Of a stretch of 20,625 nt of DNA, positions 12,963 to 18,962 are shown piece after piece. The number at the start of each line of letters is the position of its first letter. The stretch's first letter is position 1. Under the pieces are notes generated by a model. That model did no database searches. It was not told the DNA's origin and saw only the letters and a program-made list of their open reading frames with translations. Location of the stretch: contig JBAWAP010000380.1 of assembly GCA_049589355.1 (NCBI GenBank), positions 1-20,625 of the forward strand. The letters are read 5' to 3'. Position numbers and translations under genes: made by a program. This DNA is from JBAWAP01 sp049589355. GTDB lineage: Bacteria; Chloroflexota; Anaerolineae; VGOG01.

Positions 12963-13727
12963 ATGAATTCCACAGTCGGCTTCGCATTGCTGCTCTCGGC
13001 TCTGGCCGGGCTGTCCACGACGCTGGGCAGCCTACTGGGCGTCTTTGTCCGCAAGCCCGGCCCGCGCTTCATGACCCTCACGTTAGGCTTCTCGGGCGGG
13101 GTGATGATCCTGGTCTCCTTCGTCGAGTTGTTGCAAGGTGGGATTGACGCCATCGGTTTCGGCCCGGCCCACCTGGCCTTCTTTGGCGGGATGTTTGCGA
13201 TGTTCCTGATTGACGCCCTCATCCCCCACGACTACATGGCGGAGCACTACCATACCGAAGAAGAGACGCGCCAGGGCCAATTGCTCAAGACGGGACTGTT
13301 TGTCGCCCTGGGCATCGGGATCCACAACTTCCCCGAGGGGATGGCCTCCTTCGCGGGCGCACTGGAGGACCCAGCTCTGGGCATCGCCATCGCCGTCGCC
13401 ATCGCCATCCACAACATCCCGGAGGGGTTGGCCGTGTCGGCGCCAGTTTACGCGGCCACCGGCAGCCGGGGTAAGGCATTTCTGTGGTCGTTTCTTTCAG
13501 GCGTGGCCGAGCCCATTGGGGCTGGACTGGCGGCGCTAGTTCTGATGCCGTTCCTGAGCGAAATGGTGCTGGGCTTCGTGTTGGCAGTGGTGGCAGGCAT
13601 CATGGTCTTCATCTCGCTGGACGAATTGGTGCCCGTGGCGCGCTCCTTCGGTGAGGAACACCTCTCCATCGTGGGTGTCGTCATGGGCATGATCGCCATG
13701 GCGCTCAGCCTGTGGATGTTGCAGTAG
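12963..13727 (+). CDS. ZIP-family divalent metal transporter (ZupT-like)
   Basis: A 254-residue inner-membrane transporter with about eight hydrophobic helices. The two metal-site motifs of the family are present: HNFPEG at 121-126 (TM4) and HNIPEG at 150-155 (TM5), with Glu183 in GVAEPIGAGL after them. The loop before TM4 contains EHYHTEEE, a likely cytosolic metal-binding stretch. ZupT proteins import Zn(II), Fe(II) and other divalent ions. GAGGAG lies about 10 bases before the ATG. It lies near the Feo and CDF genes but has a separate gap on either side, so regulation by the DtxR-type protein is not shown. Confidence 0.92.
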   Translation: MNSTVGFALLLSALAGLSTTLGSLLGVFVRKPGPRFMTLTLGFSGGVMILVSFVELLQGGIDAIGFGPAHLAFFGGMFAMFLIDALIPHDYMAEHYHTEEETRQGQLLKTGLFVALGIGIHNFPEGMASFAGALEDPALGIAIAVAIAIHNIPEGLAVSAPVYAATGSRGKAFLWSFLSGVAEPIGAGLAALVLMPFLSEMVLGFVLAVVAGIMVFISLDELVPVARSFGEEHLSIVGVVMGMIAMALSLWMLQ

Positions 13728-13775
13728 CGACGAGGAGGATTGGCGAGAACTGATCGGAGAGGAGATTGTGGTGGA

Positions 13776-14498
13776 ATGAAGGCCATGATCAAGGCATCGG
13801 GGATTGTGTTGGCTGTTATTGGCGGCTTGTTGTTCTTCTGGCTGTTCCCGCTCAAGTTGATTTCCAGACTGGCGCATCGGTTTGGCCACTCGGCGCCCTG
13901 TCCAGCGTCGTTGAACTGGCTGGTGGATAACCCCATCCGCCGCCACTACTTACGGCTCGTCCTCGACCTGGTGGGCATCCATCCCGGCGAGCATGTTTTG
14001 GAACTTGGCCCTGGGCCAGGTGTCTTCACCGTGGAGGCGGCGCGGCGCGTGGGGGCGGAGGGGCGGCTCATCGCCGTGGACATCCAGCCGGAGATGATTG
14101 CCCAGGTGGAGGAGCGGGTCCGGGAAGCCGGGTTGACCAACGTCGAGACCCACGTCGCCGACGCCTACCACCTGCCGCTGGAAGACGCCAGCGTGGACCG
14201 TGCCTTCCTGGTCACGGTGCTGCCCGAGATCCCCAACCAGGCCCGCGCGCTGGCCGAACTGTGCCGGGTGCTCAGGCCCGGCGGGCCACTCTCCATCACC
14301 GAGGAGTTCACCGACCCCGACTATCCGTTCGCCTTCGAGACCATCCGGCGCGTGGAGGCGGCAGGGTTCAGCCTGGAGCGGCACTTTGGCAATTTCTGGC
14401 TCTACACGGTCAACTTTAGAAAAAATGCTGAAGTGGCAAACAATGGAACACGAGGAAAGAATGCAACTCGCGCAAGACCTCTGCGCCCGCATGGTTGA
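13776..14498 (+). CDS. Class I SAM-dependent methyltransferase with N-terminal membrane helix
   Basis: A 240-residue protein. Residues about 5-25 form a membrane helix (ASGIVLAVIGGLLFFWLFPL). The Rossmann fold follows, with motif I HVLELGPGPGVFT, motif II RLIAVDIQPEM, and a later LRPGGPLSITEEF. The acceptor is unknown. The frame is open to a TTG at 13740, but the ATG at 13776 begins directly at the helix and follows GAGAGGAG, so I prefer it. The natural end seems to be near FWLYTVNFRK. The last 20 or so residues (from VANNGTRGK) look like read-through into the overlapping nucleotidyltransferase gene, so the native stop may have been lost. Confidence 0.8.
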   Translation: MKAMIKASGIVLAVIGGLLFFWLFPLKLISRLAHRFGHSAPCPASLNWLVDNPIRRHYLRLVLDLVGIHPGEHVLELGPGPGVFTVEAARRVGAEGRLIAVDIQPEMIAQVEERVREAGLTNVETHVADAYHLPLEDASVDRAFLVTVLPEIPNQARALAELCRVLRPGGPLSITEEFTDPDYPFAFETIRRVEAAGFSLERHFGNFWLYTVNFRKNAEVANNGTRGKNATRARPLRPHG

Positions 14499-15192
14499 CA
14501 AGCACCCCGGCGACATCATAGTAGGTGGTGTCTACGGTTCCACAGCGCGGGGTATGGATACGCGCTGGTCGGACCTTGAGATGTTGTTCGTTGTTCGCGA
14601 TGGCGGCAAGGTTGGGGGAAAGGAGTTCCTCTATCGTGGTACGGCCATTGGGTATCAGATCATTGAACAGCGAAAGCTTGAGGAGCTGCTGACCAACCCA
14701 TCTCTCAAATGGCCATTTTGGATGGGTGTGCTGAGTGTACTGAAGGTGCTACATGGTGACCCGGAACAGGTCCGAGCCTGGCTGCTGTTGGGACAGTCCG
14801 TGCCTGCGGAGAGGTTTCGAGAAGCTCTGGAGGCAAGCCTGCCCGGCCTTGTGGTTGAGTCATACGGTCGTATCCTCTCGTGTCACGAGCGGGGTAACAC
14901 ACAGGATATTGGCTGTGCGGTGATCGAGGTTCTTTTCGAGATGAATCAGGCCCTCTGCCTCTTGAACCAGCGTTGGGTCACACATGACTACTATCAGGGG
15001 CTCCTGGACGCCTTCAGCTTTCCAAAGTTGCCCAAAGGATACCAAGACCTCGTTTCCGCCCTATGGTCCGCCCGCGATGTTGATGAGATTGTGCCGCTGG
15101 CGGAGACGTTGGTCCGCAACTTCTGGCAATTGCTTGCTGATGAAAGTATCGAAGTGAAAAACTATCAGGCTGTGGAAGACATGCCGTTGTGA
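14443..15192 (+). CDS. Kanamycin nucleotidyltransferase-like protein (ANT(4')-type fold)
   Basis: A 249-residue protein resembling aminoglycoside 4'-nucleotidyltransferase over its length: MEHEERMQLAQDLCARMVDK at the start, then GGVYGSTARGMDTRWSDLEM, where GS and SDxE carry the nucleotide- and metal-binding residues, and LFEMNQALCLLNQR in the helical half with the Glu equivalent to the catalytic Glu of the resistance enzymes. Family members of this divergent kind may modify other small molecules, so drug resistance should not be assumed. The start at 14443 aligns with the family N-terminus; an ATG at 14425 is the alternative. Neither has a strong ribosome binding site. It overlaps the preceding methyltransferase by 56 bases. 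Confidence 0.8.
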   Translation: MEHEERMQLAQDLCARMVDKHPGDIIVGGVYGSTARGMDTRWSDLEMLFVVRDGGKVGGKEFLYRGTAIGYQIIEQRKLEELLTNPSLKWPFWMGVLSVLKVLHGDPEQVRAWLLLGQSVPAERFREALEASLPGLVVESYGRILSCHERGNTQDIGCAVIEVLFEMNQALCLLNQRWVTHDYYQGLLDAFSFPKLPKGYQDLVSALWSARDVDEIVPLAETLVRNFWQLLADESIEVKNYQAVEDMPL

Positions 15193-15211
15193 AGTGGGAG
15201 GAGGTTCTGTA

Positions 15212-15610
15212 GTGCCAAGGCTAGTCAAAGGCGGGAAGTGGGCCTACGGTTGGGTGGTCATCGGGCCAGAAGGAGAGATAACCATCCCACCGGAGGCGTG
15301 GCGTGAATTCGGTTTCCAGGCTGGAGATGAGGCGATTTTCAAACCAGGCAGCCGTCGCTCTGGCGGGTTCGCCATCAGCACACCGGAACTGATGACAGAA
15401 GTCTCCGAACGCCTGGAGGGTGCTACCATCCGCGTGCTGGCCCGAGAACGGTTCGCTGAGGGCGGACAGGTGACGGTGCCGCCAGAGGTGGGAGTAAAGC
15501 CAGGCGACAGGCTGCTGGCGGTACGCGGAAGCCGCTACGGGCTGGGCTTCGTGGCACGGGGGCCGATCTGCGAGGAGGCACTGAAGCATCCCGAACTGGA
15601 GGTATTTTAG
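15212..15610 (+). CDS. Duplicated AbrB/SpoVT-like protein
   Basis: A 132-residue protein with two similar strands-and-turn units: GEITIPPEAWREFGFQAGDE (about residues 22-41) and GQVTVPPEVGVKPGDRLLAV (about 87-106). Each is followed by a Gly-rich strand (SGGFAI, YGLGFVARG). The pattern matches the swapped-hairpin AbrB fold of transition-state regulators and antitoxins, here as an internal duplication that could form an AbrB dimer within one chain. GGGAGGAGG at 15197-15204 sits 7 bases before the GTG at 15212, which decides the start over an in-frame GTG at 15194. It probably forms an operon with the next methyltransferase, 11 bases away. DNA binding is inferred. Confidence 0.65.
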   Translation: MPRLVKGGKWAYGWVVIGPEGEITIPPEAWREFGFQAGDEAIFKPGSRRSGGFAISTPELMTEVSERLEGATIRVLARERFAEGGQVTVPPEVGVKPGDRLLAVRGSRYGLGFVARGPICEEALKHPELEVF

Positions 15611-15621
15611 GATAGGGCAAC

Positions 15622-16302
15622 ATGAGAATAGGACAATGGCTGAGGCAAATCGGCTCAGAGGGAATCGAGGGCTATTTCGCCCGCAAATACGACGAGTTCG
15701 CCCGCAGTCCGGTTTCAATGGCCCACTACCGGTGGGTCGCAGCAGAGGTCGCTCGGCGTGTGCGATCGGGGAAGATCCTGGAAATCGGCCCGGGGCCGGG
15801 CTACATTGCCATTGAGATCGCCAAACTGCTTCCCAAGGCTGAGATCGTCGGCCTCGACGTCTCCCGCACCATGGTGGAGATCGCCACCCGCAATGCAGAG
15901 GAGGCCGGGGTGGCCGACAGGGTCAGCTTTCGGCTGGGGAACGCCGCCCAGATGCCCTTTCCCGCTGAAAGCTTCGATTTCGTGGTCAGCAGCGGCTCGC
16001 TGCACCACTGGAAGGAGCCGATTAGGATCTTCAACGAGGTCTACCGCGTGCTGAAGGGTGGAGGCGAAGCCCTCATCGGTGACCTGCGCCGCGACGCACC
16101 CAGGAAGTTGAAGGACGAACTGGCAGCGGGGATTGACTCCTGGCTGATGCGCTGGGGACTCAGGCACTCCTTCAGCGAGGCGCACACCAAGGACGAACTT
16201 CTGGAAATGCTGGCCCAGACGAGTTTCTCAGATTACGAGATTGCTGAGGATGGGGCCGGCCTGACGATCACCTTGAGGAAACCTTCCCGCCAATCGGAGT
16301 GA
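15622..16302 (+). CDS. Class I SAM-dependent methyltransferase
   Basis: A 226-residue soluble protein with the Rossmann methyltransferase motifs in order: KILEIGPGPGYIAIEIAK (motif I, about residues 51-68), EIVGLDVSRTMVEIA (II), NAAQMPFPAESFDFVVSSGS (III-IV, with LHHWKEP), and VLKGGGEALIGDL (V). The C-terminal EAHTKDELLEMLAQTSFSDY is a typical helix-strand cap. The type resembles small-molecule or quinone/sterol methyltransferases, but the acceptor is unknown. The ATG follows a weak GGGC site. The ICMT-GNAT fusion gene starts 6 bases after its stop. Confidence 0.85.
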   Translation: MRIGQWLRQIGSEGIEGYFARKYDEFARSPVSMAHYRWVAAEVARRVRSGKILEIGPGPGYIAIEIAKLLPKAEIVGLDVSRTMVEIATRNAEEAGVADRVSFRLGNAAQMPFPAESFDFVVSSGSLHHWKEPIRIFNEVYRVLKGGGEALIGDLRRDAPRKLKDELAAGIDSWLMRWGLRHSFSEAHTKDELLEMLAQTSFSDYEIAEDGAGLTITLRKPSRQSE

Positions 16303-16308
16303 GGGGAT

Positions 16309-17412
16309 ATGACCTACGACCAGCTTTTCCTGGCTGCCGCTTTGGTCGTCTTCCTTGTCACCTTCGTCGCCACGATGTTGTACGTGCGGCGGCGGGGATA
16401 CGACCCGAAGGGGGGAGCGAACGGGAACGCGGGGGCGGCGGTGGTCACCACCGTCGCCACATTGCTCTGGCTGGCGGTGACGCTGTTCTACATCTTCGAC
16501 GCCCGCAGCGTGATCTGGTTCGGGCGTATCGCCTTCTTGGACAACGACGTCGCCAAGGGATTGGGCATCGCAGTGTGCACCATCGGCGTGCTGGTGGGCG
16601 TCGCCGGCGAGGTGGCGCTGGGGGAACAGTTCCGCGTGGCTCTGCCCAGAGGCAAGACCAAACTGGTCACCACGGGCATCTACCGCTACATCCGTAACCC
16701 ATGCGCCCTGGGGGCAGACCTCTTCGTGCTAGGCACTTTCCTCATCGCCCCCAGCCTGCTGGCGCTGCTGGCAGTGGTGCTCAACCTCATCGGCTACTAT
16801 CTGAAGGTGCAGGCTGAGGAGGAGTACCTGCGGCGAACGCACGGGGCGGAGTATGAGGCGTATTGCGCGCGGACGGGGCGATACTTACCCCTTTTGCTGG
16901 GCTTCTCTTCTTTGGAGAAAGAGGAACACGTGGGGGACAATAAAGTGACAGGAGATAAACGGGCTGCAGGAATATCAATCGTAAAAGCGGATATAGCCGA
17001 TGCTCCCGCTATCTACGAACTCGCCTCGCGCTACAGCGGTGCGACTAAGGTGTGGGCACAGGAGAGAATCAACGATCTCATCAGCGATAGTCGAGGCCAT
17101 TACGTATTGGTGGCCAAGCAACTCGGTTCCACAGTGGGCTATGCGATCGCACGGTTTGCATGGGGCAAGATGCACATATGGGACATCGCCGTGAGGGAGG
17201 ATATGCGGAGACGTGGGATAGGAAAGAAAATGATGTCGCAACTGATAGACCATGCAAAGTCGAGGAAGCTCTCCGAGGTTTATCTTGAGGTGCGCGCAAG
17301 CAATACGCCTGCCGTGAGAATGTACCAGAGCCTTTCTTTCAAGATCAGATTTCGGATGCCTGGGATGTACGAGGGCGAAGACGGGCTTGCTATGTACCTT
17401 CCTTTGATGTAA
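16309..17412 (+). CDS. ICMT-like membrane methyltransferase fused to a GNAT acetyltransferase
   Basis: A 367-residue two-domain protein. Residues 1-205 form an isoprenylcysteine-carboxyl-methyltransferase-like membrane protein with about five helices, TTGIYRYIRNPCALGADL (121-138) and the C-terminal AEEEYLRRTHGAEYEAYC signature. Residues about 222-367 form a GNAT domain with motif A IAVREDMRRRGIGKKM (293-308) binding acetyl-CoA, and LEVRASNTPAVRMYQSLSF as in RimI. The linker is polar (SSLEKEEHVGDNKVTGDKR). The GNAT half uses more ATA and AGA codons than the GC-rich first half, hinting at a recent join. An internal GTG at 16930 with AGAGGA before it might also start the GNAT part separately. 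Both acceptors are unknown. Confidence 0.75.
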   Translation: MTYDQLFLAAALVVFLVTFVATMLYVRRRGYDPKGGANGNAGAAVVTTVATLLWLAVTLFYIFDARSVIWFGRIAFLDNDVAKGLGIAVCTIGVLVGVAGEVALGEQFRVALPRGKTKLVTTGIYRYIRNPCALGADLFVLGTFLIAPSLLALLAVVLNLIGYYLKVQAEEEYLRRTHGAEYEAYCARTGRYLPLLLGFSSLEKEEHVGDNKVTGDKRAAGISIVKADIADAPAIYELASRYSGATKVWAQERINDLISDSRGHYVLVAKQLGSTVGYAIARFAWGKMHIWDIAVREDMRRRGIGKKMMSQLIDHAKSRKLSEVYLEVRASNTPAVRMYQSLSFKIRFRMPGMYEGEDGLAMYLPLM

Positions 17413-17425
17413 GGGGAACCAGACG

Positions 17426-17608
17426 ATGAAGCTGCACTGGCTGGAAAAGTGGTTGATGAACACGGCATTCCCCCCTAACGTGGTCATCTACGAGCATGAG
17501 TTCAAGCGGGTCTTCGAGGATACCGGTTTTGTGTTCGACACCTATCGCCCCTGGGCCGGGCTGCCGGTGAGCTGCTTCGCCATAGCGAGAAAGGGATTGA
17601 GGAGGTGA
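17426..17608 (+). pseudogene. Short methyltransferase-like C-terminal remnant
   Basis: A 60-residue frame: LHWLEKWLMNTAFPPNV, then EHEFKRVFEDTGFVFDTYRP and WAGLPVSCFAIARKG. The ending looks like the helix-strand cap at the end of class I methyltransferases, without any SAM-binding core before it. It probably is what remains of a larger gene, although it has an ATG and a weak AAGGGG site 9 bases upstream and could be translated. It lies 13 bases after the ICMT-GNAT gene and 4 bases before the DUF3842 gene. Confidence 0.5.
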
Positions 17609-17612
17609 AGGC

Positions 17613-18473
17613 ATGATCATCGCCGTGATTGACGGGATGGGGGGTGGCATCGGTGCCCAGGTCGTGACCCAACTGCGCCAGGAGTTGCCGCTGGAGGTGG
17701 AGATCCTGGCCCTGGGAGCCAATGCCATCGCCACCGACAGGATGATGCGGGCCAAAGCCAGCCGGGGGGCCAGCGGGGAGAACGCTATCCGGGTCTCCAT
17801 CAACCTGGCCGATTTCATCATCGCCCCCATCGGGGTGGTGATCCCCAATTCCATGATGGGCGAGATTACCCCGGCCATCGCTGAGGCCGTAGCCGGAGCC
17901 CGGGGCTACAAGCTCCTCCTCCCCATCAACCAGCCCCATTTCGAGATCGTGGGCATCGAGTGGAAGGCCCTGACCAAGCAGATCAGCCAGGCCATCGCCG
18001 TGGTGCGGGAGCGGGCCGGCTTGCCGGCACCGGGGGCTCATAGAGAAGGGAAGGAAATGGGTGGGGACCTGGAACTGGCCAGGACTGTCCTGCAAGCCCA
18101 GGGCAAGGCCTTGGTCCTGGTGAAGGAGGGGAGGGTGTTGGGAACGGGCGAGCGCAAAGGCGTGGCCGATTTGCTGGCCCTGGCGGAGCAATTGGGCAAA
18201 GAGGCCCAGGGGGCGGCTTTGGCCGACCGGGTGGTAGGCAAGGCAGCAGCGATGGTAGCGCGGTCTATGGGGGTGGCCTCGGTCTACGCCTTGCTGGTGA
18301 GCGAACCGGCCAGGGAGGTGCTGCTGAGGGGTGGTGTTCCCTTGGAGTATGAACAACTCGTGCCCACGATCCTGAACGAGAAGGGCGATGGGCCCTGCCC
18401 GCTGGAGAGGCTCGTGGCTGCCATTGAGGACCCCGAGGAAGCGGTGAGGGTGCTGCGGAGCTTCCTGCGGTGA
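17613..18473 (+). CDS. DUF3842-DUF1893 fusion protein
   Basis: A 286-residue soluble protein. Residues 1-135 match DUF3842: IAVIDGMGGGIGAQVV at the start, a GANAIATDRMMRAKASRGAS stretch, GENAIRVS, and PIGVVIPNSMMGEITPAIAE. Residues about 150-286 match DUF1893: ELARTVLQAQGKALVLVKEG, then ADRVVGKAAAMVARSMGV, VSEPAREVLLRGG and VPTILNEKGDGPCPLERLV with its conserved Cys. Neither domain has a firm function; DUF1893 proteins resemble a cytidine-deaminase-like fold. GGAGG lies 7 bases before the ATG. CooT and a metal ABC transporter follow, so a role in metal or metalloenzyme handling is possible but only inferred. Confidence 0.88.
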   Translation: MIIAVIDGMGGGIGAQVVTQLRQELPLEVEILALGANAIATDRMMRAKASRGASGENAIRVSINLADFIIAPIGVVIPNSMMGEITPAIAEAVAGARGYKLLLPINQPHFEIVGIEWKALTKQISQAIAVVRERAGLPAPGAHREGKEMGGDLELARTVLQAQGKALVLVKEGRVLGTGERKGVADLLALAEQLGKEAQGAALADRVVGKAAAMVARSMGVASVYALLVSEPAREVLLRGGVPLEYEQLVPTILNEKGDGPCPLERLVAAIEDPEEAVRVLRSFLR

Positions 18474-18474
18474 C

Positions 18475-18503
18475 TTGCCAAAACGGGCCTTTTGTGGTAC
18501 AAT
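18475..18503 (+). promoter_or_regulatory. Sigma70-like promoter for the cooT leader
   Basis: TTGCCA (18475-18480) and TACAAT (18498-18503) are separated by 17 bases. The -35 box begins 2 bases after the DUF3842-DUF1893 stop. Transcription would start near 18510, giving a leader of about 120 bases before cooT. Confidence 0.7.
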
Positions 18504-18509
18504 TTTTTC

Positions 18510-18612
18510 AGTCGGCATGAAGCCGATTCTGTCGAGTCACTGCCTATCCAGCGACGATCATGAAGATCACCCCAGCCGGCCTGAAGGTCCGGCGACGGGT
18601 GATCTTTTGTTT
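18510..18612 (+). promoter_or_regulatory. Structured cooT leader with terminator hairpin
   Basis: Between promoter and cooT lie three hairpins. The first is GTCGGC-ATGAA-GCCGAT (18511-18527). The second is GATC-ATGAA-GATC (18556-18568). The third is a long terminator-like stem: GATCACCC (18565-18572) pairs with GGGTGATC (18597-18604) and GCCGGCCT with AGG-T-CCGGC inside it, followed by TTTTGTTT (18605-18612). The second and third share GATC at 18565-18568, so they exclude each other. The ribosome binding site GGAGGAGG begins right after the U-run. This is the layout of a transcription-attenuation leader or riboswitch; the ligand is unknown. Confidence 0.65.
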
Positions 18613-18628
18613 GGAGGAGGTGAACGTC

Positions 18629-18823
18629 ATGTGCGAAGCCACGGTCTATGTGAAAACCGACGGCCAGGAGAGGGAGATCATGCGGGACGTGACCCGTATG
18701 GAACCTGAAGGTGACACTCTGGTTCTATCCTCGCTCCTGGGGGAGCAGAAACTGGTGCGCGGCCGCATCGTCCGCCTCGATTTCCTGAAGCACACCGTGC
18801 TGATCGAGGAAACGAGGGGATGA
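18629..18823 (+). CDS. cooT: CooT-family nickel-binding protein
   Basis: A 64-residue protein fitting the CooT family: MCEATVYVKTDGQEREIMRD, then a strand-rich body with LLGEQKLVRGRIVRLDFLKH and a final VLIEE. Cys2, which binds nickel between the two subunits in Rhodospirillum rubrum CooT, is present. The fold is a small beta-barrel dimer linked to carbon monoxide dehydrogenase maturation and to other nickel use. The frame is open back to 18560, but GGAGGAGG at 18613-18620 and the need for Cys at position 2 fix the ATG at 18629. It follows a structured leader with a terminator. A metal ABC transporter begins 139 bases downstream. Confidence 0.83.
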   Translation: MCEATVYVKTDGQEREIMRDVTRMEPEGDTLVLSSLLGEQKLVRGRIVRLDFLKHTVLIEETRG

Positions 18824-18824
18824 G

Positions 18825-18860
18825 CGAATCGGCGAATCGGCGAATTGCCGATCGCAATTG
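18825..18860. repeat. 8-nt periodic tract (CGAATCGG units) after cooT
   Basis: CGAATCGG twice, then CGAATTGC, CGATCGCA and ATTG form an imperfect tandem tract beginning 2 bases after the cooT stop. It resembles the 7-nt tracts around feoB and upstream of the Trm112-like gene. Confidence 0.6.
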
Positions 18861-18865
18861 AGGAT

Positions 18866-18912
18866 GTCAGTGGGCTGAAGCCCACTGACGAAAAATGCCC
18901 TGAAGGGCCACC
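18866..18912. repeat. Two adjacent TGAA-loop hairpins between cooT and the ABC lipoprotein gene
   Basis: GTCAGTGGGC-TGAA-GCCCACTGAC (18866-18889) is a perfect 10-bp stem. GCCC-TGAA-GGGC (about 18897-18908) follows closely. Both have the same TGAA loop, a form seen in dispersed GGGCTGAAGCCC repeats of several environmental bacteria. A weak AAAAA tract (18891-18895) separates them; no U-run follows. They could stabilise the cooT transcript end. Confidence 0.6.
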
Positions 18913-18962
18913 TTGCCTGCAACGATTTGAGGTGTCAAACAATCAGAGAAAGGAGTTTTGCG

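Noticed and set aside
14200..14442. Long 5' extension of the nucleotidyltransferase gene
   Set aside because: This part is the out-of-frame shadow of the methyltransferase. The family N-terminus aligns with ATG 14443.
18560..18628. Extended CooT start at 18560
   Set aside because: The extension is encoded by the terminator hairpin. Cys must be residue 2 in CooT, and GGAGGAGG stands before 18629.
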